Origin: Sorghum bicolor
Taxonomy: Eukaryota > Streptophyta > Magnoliopsida > Poales > Poaceae
NCBI RefSeq assembly: GCF_000003195.3
Contig: NC_012878.2
Span: forward strand, 22,092,071-22,156,070
DNA length: 64,000 nt
Direction: 5' to 3'
Below are positions 11,206 to 23,027 of this stretch, one piece after another. Position numbers and translations under genes: made by a program. Position 1 is the first letter of the stretch. Every line of letters begins with the position of its first letter. Below the pieces are notes generated by a model. The model saw only the letters and a program-made list of their open reading frames with translations. It ran no database searches and was not told where the DNA came from.

Positions 11206-13851
11206 TCAATTGTCCTGGGATTTGTTGGGTGGCGTAGTCGGTACTTCCGGCAGCGCCTCCTCTTCATGTATAGTTATCTTCTCTTTCCATACCTGACTCG
11301 GTGCTTCGGTCTCCTTTGGATAATTCTGTTTAAACTCTACGTCTTCTGACCTTATAACTTCTCCTTCATAGTCTGCCCATTCGTCCTTGATGATCTGCCT
11401 CCTCTGGTTGCGGTTGCGTCGTTTCCTTACCTGCTTAGATTCTTCAACGATATAGTTAGGGTCAGTAAAATAACGGCGTACCTTCTCTGAGGGGAAGTGC
11501 ATATGGACTTCTTCGGTTCCAATGTAGATAATTGCTTTAACGGTGCTGAGGAACTGTATTCCAAGGATGATGGGTGGATCGTATTCATCTTCTCCTATGT
11601 CAATAACTTGAAAGTCTGTGTAGACAAAGTGATTGTCTATCTTGAGTGGGACATCGGTTACTGTTCCTTTAACTTCTCGAAACGTCTGATCTGCCAACTG
11701 GAGCTGAATGTATGTTGGTCTTAGGGGCATGGTCCCAAACAAGAGCCGATAGGTAACTGCGGCCATTATGTTGACGCCCGATCCGGTGTCACAAGTTGCC
11801 TTGTAGAAGTTGTATCCATTTATGGAGCAGTAGATGCTTGGCATTCCTGGGTCGTCCTTCTTGGTCAAAAACGGTGACTTGAGTTGATGATCTTGGCCTC
11901 CATGAATTGCAGTGACCATCTTAGCTGACTCGGTCCACACTTGCTTGTTCCTGTTCCTCCTGTTGGTCCTCTTCCTTGATTCACGTCTGGATTGATCTGG
12001 GATTTGTGTAGTCTTGTTCTTGAAGAAAAATGTCTCCTTCCTCCCTTTGATGTAGAAACTGATCTTGGCAGCACTGGCGTAGATGATAGCTCCCGTGGTG
12101 TTCAAGAATGGCCTCTCTAAGATGATAGGTGCCCTCTCATCATTTCCGGTCTCTACTACTACGAAGTCTACTAGATCATATAAGGTACCAACTCAGACTC
12201 AAAGGTTCTTCAATATTCCTTTTGGAAAAGTTATCGTCTGATCTGCAAACTGCAAACACATGGTTGTCTCTAATAAAGGATATGTAAAGAATTTTTCATA
12301 GAGTACCCTGGGTATAATGTTGACGCTGGAGCCAAAGTCACAGAGTGCTTCTGGGACGTCCACCATGCCGATGGAGATCGGGATGACGTGGCGTCCTGGA
12401 TCTCCTCTCTTGACCGGCAGAAGGTCAGTAGTGAATTCAGTGACGGGGTTACTCGAATTACCTGCATCAAACATGTCTACAAGATTTGCAGATTCTAATC
12501 CTTCCGGTTGTGATGGTATACCGGGGTTAGTAACAGGAACAGCAGCAGCTATTTGATTTAACTGAGATTCAATCATTTTATTAAAGCTAATTTGATTCTT
12601 GATGGCAGTAGAGAAATAATCCATTCTATTATTTATATTTTCTAGCATTTTATCATTAGGTGCCAATTTCTTGGATAGGTTATCCATTAGCTTTCCTTGA
12701 TTAGACACTAACTCTCTCAAAGGTGGAAAATTATTATTATTGTTGTAAGAATTGTTACCTTGATAATTACCTGAGTAGTTAGGCCTCTGGTGATTCCAAC
12801 CTTGATTTTGTTGAGGACGGTTGTAGTAGTTGTTGTTGTTGTTGATGTAGTTCACATCCTCAAGTATCTCAGGGCAGTGATTGCCTGGGTGTCCAGTGTC
12901 TCCACACTCCTCACAAGTCATGTGAGAGTCGTAGATGTGCATAACTTCTTTCTTGTCTCCAGCTCTATCGTCGAGCTTCTTCATGAGCAGGTCTAGCTTT
13001 GCAGACAGCATGTCTACCTCCTTGAGCTGATGCATACCTCCACCTCTCTTGCGTGTCTGGGTCCTCTCTTCATTCCAGCTTTGATTGGACGCCATCTTCT
13101 CCACAAGAGCTGTGGCTTGTGGTATAGTAAGTGATAAGAATGCTCCTCCAGCTGCAGCATCCATGGTTTCTCGAGCACTGTTGCCGAGCCCATGATAAAA
13201 CGTCTGCATCAGTAGCCAACTCTCCATTCCATGATGGGGACATTCTAGGATATAGTCTTGAAAGCGCTCCCATGCTTCTGGAACAGATTCATCATTTTGT
13301 TGCTGAAAACTTGTAATCTTCCCACGGAGAGCATTGGTCTTGCCTATGGGAAAGAACTTAGCCAGAAAGTTTGTTGAGCAGAGTGCCCACGTAGTATTCT
13401 TCTCCTTTGTAGAGTAGAACCACTACTTCGCTCTTCCTAACAGTGAGAATGGGAAGAGGCGAAGTAGTATAGCATCTTTGGAAACTCCTGATATGGTGAA
13501 TGTGTTGCAAATCTCCAGGAATTGTTGTAGATGAGCACTAGCATATTCGTGTGCCTTCCCACAGAACTGGTTGGATTGCACCATGTTGATAAGTCCAGGC
13601 TTGAGCTCAAAGTTGCCATCGATCTCTGCAGCAGGTCTAGTGCGGATGTTGTCCGTAGTGGGAGCTGAGAACTCGCGGATTGATTTGTTCGCCATGGCCT
13701 CGAACTCTGAAGACAGGTTCTGTTGATCTTCTTGATTGGATGAAGCTTCTTGCTGAAGTGTTGATGATCTCTTCTTGAGCTTGGCTCTCGTCTTCTTGAA
13801 TAATGCTTCGGGATTGTCAACAAAATTTCTTGGAAGATGTCTTCTATTCAT
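11206..13851 (-). pseudogene. Ath-1 gag-protease polyprotein
   Basis: A single minus-strand frame runs through the whole stretch with a few in-frame stops. The N-terminal gag carries ANKSIREFSAP, FELKPGLINMVQ and LRLFPFSLLG. A CX2CX4HX4C zinc knuckle (CEECGDTGHPGNHC) follows, then an Asn-rich linker encoded by a TTG-rich tract. Two protease-like modules come next: one with CDFGSSVNIIP near 12300-12350 and one with CDTGSGVNIMA near 11755-11790. The frame ends at the stop near 11206. The stops fall at KQWFY-type CAG near 13423 and at two CGA codons near 12190-12200, all explicable as C-to-T. Gag would form particles; the second module keeps the DTG triad of a retropepsin. There is no pol downstream. 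Confidence 0.85.
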
Positions 13852-13986
13852 ACATTCCCCTGCATATGATAAAATAGAAAAATATCGGGGTAAAACTGTA
13901 TGACAGAATAGACAAGCTCAATCATATTAGTGATGCGAATGATAACTCAAAATCTTTTATTCCATTCCTGATTATTAATCAACCTT

Positions 13987-14004
13987 CCCCGGCAACGGCG
14001 CCAA
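13987..14004 (-). promoter_or_regulatory. primer binding site of Ath-1 (tRNA-Asp type)
   Basis: On the minus strand TGGCGCCGTTGCCGGGGA follows the 5' LTR after nine bases. This 18-mer is the site commonly assigned to tRNA-Asp in Athila-like elements. The same 18-mer occurs at 47877-47894 in Ath-2. Confidence 0.85.
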
Positions 14005-14013
14005 AAATTGCTT

Positions 14014-15663
14014 GTTGGGTATTCTTAACATCATTACCAAAAGTAGACTAAGTTCTCTAAATCTAGTAACGGTGCCAAAAATGCCAAACCTATCCCTCAC
14101 ACCACTTAAGCTAAGTTGTCATCCCCAGCATGACATGAGAGACGCGGTATTGAAATATGCAATTGCTCTTCTAAATAAATAATGAATGGGATCTGCAAGC
14201 ACACAGATTAATACCGATGTAGCATTTTAACCGTGAAGTATTCTAGGTATCGTTATTTATATTTTTACCACTGGGAAGGGATTAGCAATCATCAATAGTG
14301 ATTACAGAATAGAATATGAGATTGAGCATCTATCATTGCATGTATAATTGAGAACATTTATCTAACTCTTCCATACAGGGATAAATGTCACATAAAAGAT
14401 ACATGAAATAATGAATAGTGACAAAGGTAATTAATCTGAGCAGCCACATATAAATATGATAAGCACCTCAATTAGATACTCTAGAAAGTCATTAGCATGG
14501 TATTAGAACGAACTACAAGAATATTTCCTAAGTTATTCTTAACTATATAGTCTAGCATATCATAGTTAGTGCAAGCATACTTAGCAATCATTGCGAGACA
14601 AGACTACGCCCATGCATAGTGATATTAGCAAGGAATATGAGAAACATCGCAATCACTCCCCTATAATAATGTTGCTCTGCCAGCCCAATACACGAGAGGG
14701 GGACTATATAAGAATCAATGAAGCAGTCACTATCACGAACTACCCCACGATCTGGCATATTGGGTACAATCGCAGATAAATATGGTATAAGCACCACGCC
14801 TACACAATATCTATCATTTACCCATGGATCCGATGGATAAACGCTATACGATCCTAAGCATGTATATAAATCCAATCTAACTAAGCCAAGTACATAACTA
14901 TGATAAACTAAGAACAATATAATCTTGAATATAAGCAAGTAGAGCAAAGTCATAAGCAATATATTGAAGTAGAACAAAGTCATATTCATAATATTGAAGA
15001 ACAAAGATAATTAGAAAGTAATTAGAAGCACAATTAGAGAATTACCAAGAATCCTCTCGACAGATCCGGAAACCAATCGAAGATTGACTCCTTCTAGTTC
15101 TAATCCTATGTAGCTATGCTAATCTAGATATCTAATTGATGTGGAGGCTCTAATCTTGATCAGAGGCTTCTTCTCCCTTGAGAATAATGAATTAGGGTTG
15201 AGAGGCTCTCTCCTCTAGGGGCCAGGGGGTCTGGTTTTATAGTCCCTTCAAGTGAATATGGGCCGTTGGATCAAACCGACATAGATTGTATGGTTTAGAT
15301 TCATCCTTTAGGTCGGTGGAAATGTCCCACGAAGCAGAGTCCTGATTGGACTCAGGGAGGGGGCGGGCGCCCAGGGGAACAGGGCGGGCGCCCTGCCTCT
15401 GGCCCCGTTTCGCCTCCGCTTCGGTCTCGTGGCTTTTGGAGTCTTCTAGATGTAAGATAATTGCGCGGCATGTTAATATCTCTATGTAATCCCGACGTGT
15501 GGGCCTTTCTTCCGTATTTCCTGATAACCCCCTGCAGAAATAGACAAACACCAAAACTCGTGGAATTCTATCAGATAAAACCCTAAGTCTAGATGTTGAT
15601 TTCATTTGGATCCTTTTCTTTATTTATTTGATAATTAAATTTGATGCTTAAGGACCGTCAACA
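14014..15663 (-). repeat. Ath-1 5' LTR
   Basis: 1650-bp direct repeat of 7387-9037, TG to CA, with a minus-strand TATAAAA at 15235-15241. Confidence 0.93.
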
Positions 15664-15668
15664 CATAG

Positions 15669-15686
15669 GACCTGTCGATGACTGGT
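15669..15686 (-). other. 18-base remnant of Tat-A gag between Ath-1 and Tat-B
   Basis: This short stretch aligns with Tat-B gag around 43163-43182 and continues the Tat-A gag sequence that stops at 7386 and resumes at 44783. It shows that Ath-1 and Tat-B hit the same host gene 18 bases apart. Confidence 0.75.
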
Positions 15687-15929
15687 TGTTGGTGCAAAAC
15701 TGATCTGCAAACATAAAGGGCTAATACCTGATTTAAACGTTAAGGCGTGCCAGCCGATTTAACCTTACAATCGACAAAGGTGGTAACTCGATCACTTTGG
15801 TCTTGACAACAGCGATGCGCTCGGATGTCACGGCCAAGAGGTGATCACGTGGAACTTGAGAACGCGTCGAGTTTGACTCGACGAATTCCGAAGAACTCGT
15901 AGTAACACTACAAGAAAAAGCGGTATTAA

Positions 15930-16210
15930 CGACGGGATATGTGGTTGTTAAAGGTCCAAATGTGGTCGCAAAAAGTTATTAACAACCACAAAAATGTGGT
16001 CGTCCATGGTCGTTAAAAGCTCCGTCGTTAATACTATTAACGACCACATAATATTTCCGGTCGTTAACTTTTCAACGACCATATAATATGTGGTCGTTGA
16101 TACTAGATTAATAACAACCACATTTATAGTAATAACGACCACATTTTTCATCGTTAATATTTTTGCACCATTCACCATGAGGCACAAACGACCACATTTG
16201 TAGTAATAAT
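15930..16210. repeat. subterminal repeats of the CACTA element (left end)
   Basis: Many copies in both orientations of the word GACCACAT or its complement ATGTGGTC, often preceded by TTAAC, lie within 300 bases of the left end. The right end has relatives at 18301-18350 (GACCACATAT, GTGGTCGCTAA). Such arrays normally bind the En/Spm-type TnpA protein. Confidence 0.8.
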
Positions 16211-17755
16211 GACAACATTTTCCATCATTTATTTTATTAATAATAATTTAGCCACATTTACATTGATTTTTGCAGTGCCTACTTATTTATAACACCAGCC
16301 ACCACTTGGCACCAGATGTGACATAGTTTCCACAACATAAGAATAAACCATTAATAAACTTGTGACAGAAAATAAATATTATTGATTCAATATGGCAATA
16401 CATCAAGATGTATCTTTGCAGAAAAGAGAAAAAATATCAACCATGAATCTAATAGTGCCTAACTTACTTACAGATAGTTCCCTACAAAAAAAATAGTGCC
16501 TAACCATACTACTATAACAAAATACTAATCTCCAACTAGAGGCACACCGCCACAGTCCTTCGATAGCTTGGTTTTGTCAACAAGGAGCTCCTTCATAAGC
16601 CTACAATAACTTCAGTGTTAATCCTATATATGATCCAAACAAAATCATAACAAGCTAAAATCATAATCAGTAACTTCAATGTTAATCCTATTTATTCAGA
16701 GCTAAACTATGTTGAAACCGATTGAGCTGTCCTTAATTACTTATGGGTACCTATTATTATGTCACCTCTACATAGACTGAAATATCAATAAGATGGCAAC
16801 AAATAGTCATATTTTGGTGTTACTAATACAATGGTTAAGAACATGGAGGATGGAGCTTGTTCATATGGAAGATCTATCCTAATTTAAATTTAATGAAGTG
16901 TCATTTGAATATTAAGAAATTAGTAATTAAAATATTAGATTGTTAAATGATGACTATTTATTGAGTTTAGATAAATTATTGTCAATGATCCATACAGGCA
17001 GGAAACTAAAATATTACTTTTGCAGAACTGATACTACTGTATCCAGATGCACATGGACAATTTCAGACAACCACATTACACCAAAAATAATAAGCAACCC
17101 TAAAAATTAAAGCAATCAAATTTCAGGAAGGACGGTTTATCTGCAACATGAATAGGAGTCATCAGGTACATATGAAAAGTGCTTGTGAGCTCAACGTATT
17201 GCCTCATGAATTAATGAATATGATCCTGCTAAAAAAACATGAATATTCTCTGTTAAAAAATTATCTGCATTCATTACATGATATAGAATATCTTTATGAA
17301 ATCTAAAATAAACATCTACTAAATAGAAAACCTACTGGAGGAATACTGTTGTGCTACTGCTAATATAATAATAATAATAATAATCCAAGAGCAGCAGCAC
17401 GACAAAATACCAAGCAATTCGTGGTTCTGTAAGAAACAAATATTTTATAATTAGTGATGTTTAGCAGTGGAAACAGGCCGGATCACGGTCCTTCCTAATG
17501 CAGTTTGATTCTTACGAGGATAACAAATCGATGATAATGATAGGCATCAGAGATTTATCTTTGTAAAATATTTTGAGAGACAAAACTAATGAAGTAAAGA
17601 ATATTATGGTGCCGCACTGACCCATTAAACTCAACAGAGGGCTTCCATCTAGAAGAATCATGGAAGAAAGCACTGGTTGAAATCCCAATTAGCAACTACT
17701 CCGGGATTCCCAGATTGGTCACAAATCAAATCACACCTGAATCACGATACAGAGC
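16211..17755. other. AT-rich interior of the CACTA element
   Basis: No coding region is recognised. The stretch is AT-rich with a short TAA trinucleotide run near 17360-17384. Part of 17600-17755, read on the minus strand, looks like the start of a plant intron after a CAG-GTGTGATT junction near 17730, which would fit a captured host-gene piece, but I cannot name the gene. Confidence 0.4.
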
Positions 17756-18312
17756 GTGGGATTGAAGAGGGGCAAGCTTCTTGAGATGCAGATGGGGATT
17801 CCATTGAGGAAGATGACTGCTTACGGTAGGGGTTGCCAAGATCTGGCCGTGCTGTGCAGTTGCCTCGTCATCTCCATCCAGCATCAACAATCAATATGGG
17901 GCACAAGAATCGGCAGCGGCTTGGCAATCCTGGTGGCGCCCGTAGCAAAATACGCCGCGACTAGCGCCGGCACGCACGCATCCGCTTGGGGAGGCGCGTG
18001 GGTGGATCAGTATGGGGAGCTCGAGGGGCTTGCTAGAGGGGAGAGGTGTGCTGGGGGGGAACGGTGCCGGTGATCTGGGCAACGGAAGGGCGCCGCCACA
18101 CCGGGCCAAAGGTGGGCGCAGGCAGGAGGACATGGGGTGGGCACGGAAGTTGGCTTTTGATTAGATCCGTGAGAGGTGAACAGGAGAGGGGGTAAATGGC
18201 CAAAACAGGGAGTCGCGACCACAAGGCAGGCTCGATGACGACGGGGCAAAATTTGGTCATCGGGCACGTTGAGCAAACCACTCAGACGGATGGTAGATGA
18301 CCCGACGACCAC
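17756..18312 (-). other. GC-rich segment in the CACTA element, possible captured 5' gene piece
   Basis: Base composition changes sharply here from AT-rich to GC-rich, then back at the subterminal repeats. Open frames exist on both strands (a minus-strand one at 18007-18312) but the translations are Pro/Ser/His-rich and unlike any domain I know. CACTA elements often carry host gene fragments, and the minus-strand reading resembles a 5' exon followed by an intron. The identity is unresolved. Confidence 0.35.
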
Positions 18313-18868
18313 ATATTTGCAGTGGTCGCTAAGTTTTGGTTGTTAATGTGAATATTTGTTGTAGTGTAAGAAGAAAATATGACGAAGTCGTCGAAAAAAT
18401 AGATGCTAGAATATGAGTAAAAACTTATGTTTGATCGATAGATTCTCATTACATTGCTCTAGGGTCTACATTTATACCCCGTCCGAAGAGCTACAACCAG
18501 ACACGACTAGGACTCGAATTCCAAACTAAACGGAACCCGTACACAAAACGAATTCGAATAACTAACGAAAACACAAAACTACCCCCTTGTAGCCGACCGG
18601 GGCACCGCCACAGATCAATCGGCAACCTCCACGCTTTCCTTTAGAGCCATTGGCAGATCTGCTGTTGTGGCCATCAGCATTGATACTGGTCATCGGCACG
18701 AACACGTCACCACCTTTGGACTTAGTCACATTCAGTTGTTTCCTCATCGGCAACCACCTTCATCGGCAACTTCCCTGTAGACTAGTTGCCGTTGCTTCAT
18801 CTACCGATCTATATTTTACCATCCCCAGATACGCGTCAAAAGATACGTGTCCAAAAACAGTGTCAACA

Positions 18869-18884
18869 CATGCCCCCCAATTTT
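18869..18884 (-). promoter_or_regulatory. polypurine tract of Tat-B
   Basis: On the minus strand AAAATTGGGGGGCATG directly precedes the 3' LTR, the position of the plus-strand primer. Confidence 0.65.
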
Positions 18885-19269
18885 GGAGTATAAAATCATT
18901 AATGCTCCAAAATTCTCTGCAATAATGATGCCTTTCCACAATTAATTCTCCCAACTTGGTAATCGGTCGTTAAATCCGAACAACCTTGGCCCGCTTCTCC
19001 TGCCTATTCCTCGAATTCCTCAACCTCCCAAACCGAATCTCTCCACTTTATGCGCCCATCGGCAATATTACCGTTAGAGGGAACTACCGATGGACCGACC
19101 AGGAGATCTCGTACCGTGAAATATCTTCAAAATCATGACCACTTGCTGTCAAATCACCTACGCAATCCCTTGATTACCGTGCGAACAGTTACCATATCCA
19201 CCTGAACACTCTCGGATTTCACGGATGCGGCAAAGAGATAAGTCAAATTTGTCCCTGTCCAATTTGTCC
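18885..19269 (+). other. upstream region of the Tat-B antisense gene
   Basis: No open frame is supported here. It lies between the polypurine tract and the TATA box at 19270 and holds several CCGAT/ATCGG words. It would be the promoter-proximal region of the plus-strand gene and the 3' untranslated region of the minus-strand genomic RNA. Confidence 0.5.
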
Positions 19270-19277
19270 TATAAATA
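19270..19277 (+). promoter_or_regulatory. TATA box of the Tat-B antisense gene
   Basis: TATAAATA lies 158 bases before the likely ATG at 19428. Tat-C has the same word 148 bases before its antisense-gene ATG, which supports both calls. Confidence 0.65.
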
Positions 19278-19427
19278 CTTCCTTCTCCGGTACTCCTTCT
19301 TCATCTCATCATTCTACAGCCCAAAATCTACTTTCCTGGCGGCGGCATTACCCAAGGATTCCATGAACTTCAACAAAGGCCTTTCTTCACCAATCCCCAA
19401 GTCTTCGATCTTCTTCCTTGCGAGGAG

Positions 19428-22400
19428 ATGGCCATCAACTTCGTTGTTCCCGAGGTCAGCTTACCACCCTTTCTCCTGCACTCTTGTTGTACTCCTGTTC
19501 ATCCGCAATTCCTATTACTGAATACTCCTTTTTCTTTTTGTTCTTCTTTTTATCCTAGAAACTTCTAGGATTTGGCCGATAAGATCGTTATTCCTACCGA
19601 TCAACCTCACCTCCAATGTCTTGGCCCGCTAGGAAACTCAGATCCCACCGAACTGATAAACGCAGAAACAAACAGAATCCCCTTTAGAGCCGAAAACTTC
19701 TCCCTAGATCTATGGAAAGATGCCTTCCGTTCCTAGCCCAGTCCTACCAAGCCATTCAAATGAGGTTCGATGGGACGAGTGGAAGCTAGACCAGTGTATT
19801 AGATTGTCTCTTGCCGATATGGAGAGGAATGAGTCACTGCTAATTGCTGCTTCGTACTTCTGGTCAGACACGCTCAATGCTTTTGTGTTTCGCCACGGCC
19901 CTGCTTCTCCTACACTTGCCGATGTACTCATGCTCACCGGCTTAGACATACCACTGCCGATAACAGCCATCTATTTGACGCCAAACCCAGTTCTAAGGTA
20001 GAGATTGTGCTATCAGCGGTTGGTCTGGGTACATTCAAAAGTATCGAAAAACAGGACCCGTCAGTGCAAAAGAACAGACAAATTTCCTGAATATGTGGCT
20101 GGATAAGTTTGTATTCTGTGGCCGATCGGCAGGACCAACTTCTGTTTACCTATCGGCAGCAGAAAGATTAGCCAATGGTGGCCGATTTCCTCTTGGCCGA
20201 TACCTGCTTGGTTCTGCCTATCACCTTCTCCATCAGGTAGCCAAGAAACTTCTACTCGGTCAACCCATCGGCAACTTAGGGGGTCCTTGGTGGTTTATCA
20301 ACATGTAGCTTAGTCTCCACATGCACAAACGCCTTGAATTCGACCTCTTTGCACAGCGCTTCCATAGGGACATAGCAGAGCATTATGAATTGGATGAAGA
20401 AGAATCGGCAACTCGTTCCCCCTTGAACTTTGGCGAAGCTGCCATAGTTTTACCTAGCACTAGTAGTAATGAAGACCAGGTTAGCCGATTCTTTCAAACT
20501 CTCTATGAAGGTCTGAATAGAGAACAGCGGACATGGATGCCTTATGAAGATCCAGACACCAGATTTCCCCTGACCTTTCATCCCTTCAATGATGCTCTCA
20601 ACAAGGACCGTGATGTGATGATGGCAATTATCACCCCAAGGGCCATACCAGTGAACTTCTTTGGTAGTGGGACAGCTTCTAATCTGACCTACGAGTTTTA
20701 CAACCCATCGGCACTAGCTCACCAACTGGCTTTCGGTCAGCTGCCGATTGCAGTTTGCTACGCCGATGTGGTAAAGCCGAGGGAGACCATCACCAGCAAC
20801 CTTGAGTGGATCAGAATAGCCCAACTTCCACCAAACGCCGATACAGATGTCGATCTATCGGCTTGGATCCCAGCTCTCTTCATTACTCAGGCATATAAAC
20901 AGTGGTGGGAAGAGTGGAAAGAGCATTTGTTCTGCAGATCGGCCCTCACATATCGTGGCATGATCGACCCCAAATACAAGATCCCCAATAATACTGTAAG
21001 CATTTTAACCGATGTTTCAATCCTTTCACTCTCATTTTCTATCGGCAACTCACTTTCTTTGTTTTATACAGGTCGACGATACGACACCATCAGTTAGCAG
21101 AAGTGCCAGGCCGATCGAACTCCTTCCATCGGGCCCGATCTCTTTAATCGGCAACAACGCTCCAAGCTTGGCTGCTTTAATGCTCTAGGGTGTGCGTTTC
21201 AAGAAAATCACCACCAAACGAATGAAAACATCCCCATCGTTAGCTGCCACTGCTTTGGCACAAGCTTTCAAGGTAAATTCTTGAATTCCTCAACTTATAC
21301 CGATTCCATTCTTACATTTACACAATTTTTCAAGACACATCGGCTAGCATGGGAACTTCATCGGTAACTTTTATTATTTCAATCAGAACCTCATCAATAC
21401 CCTGTTACACTTGTACTCATAAAACTTTCATTGTTGTATCAGCAAACTCGCAAATCGGCAAAGACCAGAAGTACGACTGCCGATGCGCCCCAGTCTAGCC
21501 AACCAAAAAGAAAGGGTCCCAAGAGTACCAAGTCACAAGCAAAGCGTCAGAGAATAGCAACGCCTCCCCCTCCTCCAAGGTCACTGATCCCTGTAGAATC
21601 ATCCCCTTCTTCTCTAGAAGCTCAGACACAACAAGCACCATCTCCTCCTCAGCCACAAGTAGAACCCCAGCCAGAAAACTTCAGCCAGAAGAACCTCAGC
21701 CAGAAGAAATATCGGCTGATGTACACGAGCAGACCATCGATCCAGCAAGCTTAATCATAGCATCGGTAGTTTCTTCGATTCAAACAAGTACTGCACCCCA
21801 TCAAGGTAACGTACTCCTTATGAAATTACTGCCGATAGACTTATTTTTCCACTTTATAATTATTTCTGTTAATCTTTCATCTGACATAGTTTCATCGGCA
21901 ATTCCAGCCGATCAACCTATAGTACCATCGGCCTCAACAAGTCAGAGGCGAGAGATAGCTCTGAAACAAGTAAGTTATTTGATTATCATTCTTTATTTTA
22001 CTAATATTTCATCATCAAATAACCCATCTCCTTTTCAGGAACAAGATTCTCCCGACAGCCTGTTCTCCTTCGCCATCGAAATCTCCGAAGATGAAGGTGA
22101 GGAAGCGAGTTCTTCTCAAGCAATTGGGATCTCATCGACAGAAATCAGAGCAAAACTGGAAGATCTGTCGGCCCTCCTTCATCAAGACACAGCCCAACTG
22201 GTTGACAACTCCGATCCAGCTAAGGCTCTATTCAAGGCCCTCAGAGGACAAATCCCTACCGATGCCGAGGAGATTCTCTTCAAGGCTGCTCACTTGGAGA
22301 GTCGACAGCTCTAGTACCAAAAGGCCACCCAGCGCCTTGCCGATAGAGCTGCTCACGCTCAGCTCTCAGAGGAGGTGATGAAAGTAAAGCACTTTGCCGA

Positions 22401-22736
22401 TGAAAAACATAAGAGCATCAGCATTCTGAAATCCTAGGGAGATACGCTGAAGCTAAAGATCTCTGACCTATCCGCAAAGAGAGAAGTCCTGCTGGCATAG
22501 CTTAAACAAGTAGAAGAGGCCCTGTCCCAAGCTCAACAGGAAGAAAGTCAGCTACCTGAGATGATCAAGACCCTTATAACAAGAGCGGAATGCCCAAGCT
22601 CGCAAAGCACTGCAGATGAAGAAGAAGCTGAAACCGGTGGAAGGCTCTACCGATGAAGATATCAAAGAGATAGAAGAAGCCGATCAAATTCGCCTCCGCG
22701 CTATATCGGCCATCCAAGCCTTGCTGAATGCATGAA
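19428..22736 (+). pseudogene. Tat-B antisense gene, plant-mobile-domain type, multi-exon
   Basis: This plus-strand gene faces pol. A first small exon (ATG at 19428, MAINFVVPE) ends at a GT at 19455. The main exons then give a plant-mobile-domain-like protein: RWDEWKLDQ, YFWSDTLNAFVF, PTLADVLMLTGLD, then WLDKFVFCG, LGRYLLGSAYHLLHQV, PWWFIN and WMPYEDPDTRFPL. Probable introns follow at about 20998-21071, 21275-21440, 21805-21892 and 21970-22038. The C-terminus is Pro/Gln-rich, then acidic, then coiled-coil-like to a stop near 22736. It is broken by a frameshift near 19720 and by stops at 20306 (TGG-type), 21186 (CAG-type) and later. Extra antisense ORFs between pol and 3' LTR are known in Tat elements; their function is not established. 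Exon borders are inferred. Confidence 0.75.
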
Positions 22737-23027
22737 CTTTTCATCGACGATGTGCTTTGCTCTGAGAACTCCTGAACAATTTGGTCTAGCCGATAGGGCT
22801 GTTATCGGCACCCTTTTAAAACATTCACGCATCAATCCATATGCTAGGATAATATTTCTTTAAACATTTGCCATTCAATGCCCTCAGAAATTCAACTCCT
22901 TCGAGAGTTTCTAAAATATAGGATTGCCAGGAGCAGATCGATTTGTCCGATAAGGACCTTCCCAATTAGGAGACCACTTCTCAAATTTTGAACTTTTAGT
23001 CCCGATCGGTAAGATTAGTTTCCATAA
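22737..23027. other. convergent spacer between antisense gene and integrase in Tat-B
   Basis: A short non-coding stretch where the plus-strand gene and minus-strand pol end tail to tail. It carries several GCCGAT/ATCGG words. Confidence 0.6.

Larger units (their letters stand above)
7387..15663 (-). mobile_element. Ath-1, pol-less Athila-like LTR retrotransposon
   Basis: This is a complete element in Tat-A gag. The LTRs are 7387-9037 (3') and 14014-15663 (5'), both starting TGTTGGGTATTC and ending GTCAACA. The flanking duplication CATAG lies at 7382-7386 and 15664-15668. A tRNA-Asp-type primer site lies next to the 5' LTR, gag-protease occupies 11206-13851, and about 2.1 kb of non-coding DNA takes the place of pol. 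The LTRs differ at roughly 35-40 sites by eye (about 2%), which at the usual grass rate of 1.3e-8 per site per year is under a million years. Gag wording (IREFSAP, FELKPGLINMVQ) is Athila-like. Without RT or integrase it must be mobilised in trans. Confidence 0.92.
15906..18366. mobile_element. non-autonomous CACTA (En/Spm) DNA transposon
   Basis: The element starts CACTACAAGAAAA and ends TTTGTTGTAGTG, an imperfect terminal inverted repeat of the CACTA superfamily. It is flanked by the 3-bp duplication TAA (15903-15905 and 18367-18369). The same LTR position in 44061-44782 is empty, confirming insertion. At 2461 bp it has no transposase I can recognise. Both ends carry dispersed copies of a word related to AACGACCACAT, as expected of subterminal transposase-binding repeats. 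It would depend on an autonomous relative. Confidence 0.93.
15687..18868 (-). repeat. Tat-B 3' LTR, interrupted by a CACTA element
   Basis: LTR sequence is 15687-15905 plus 18370-18868, about 718 bp, matching 44061-44782. A minus-strand TATA-like TATAAAT lies at 18470-18476, at the same place as in the other two LTRs of this family. Confidence 0.92.
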
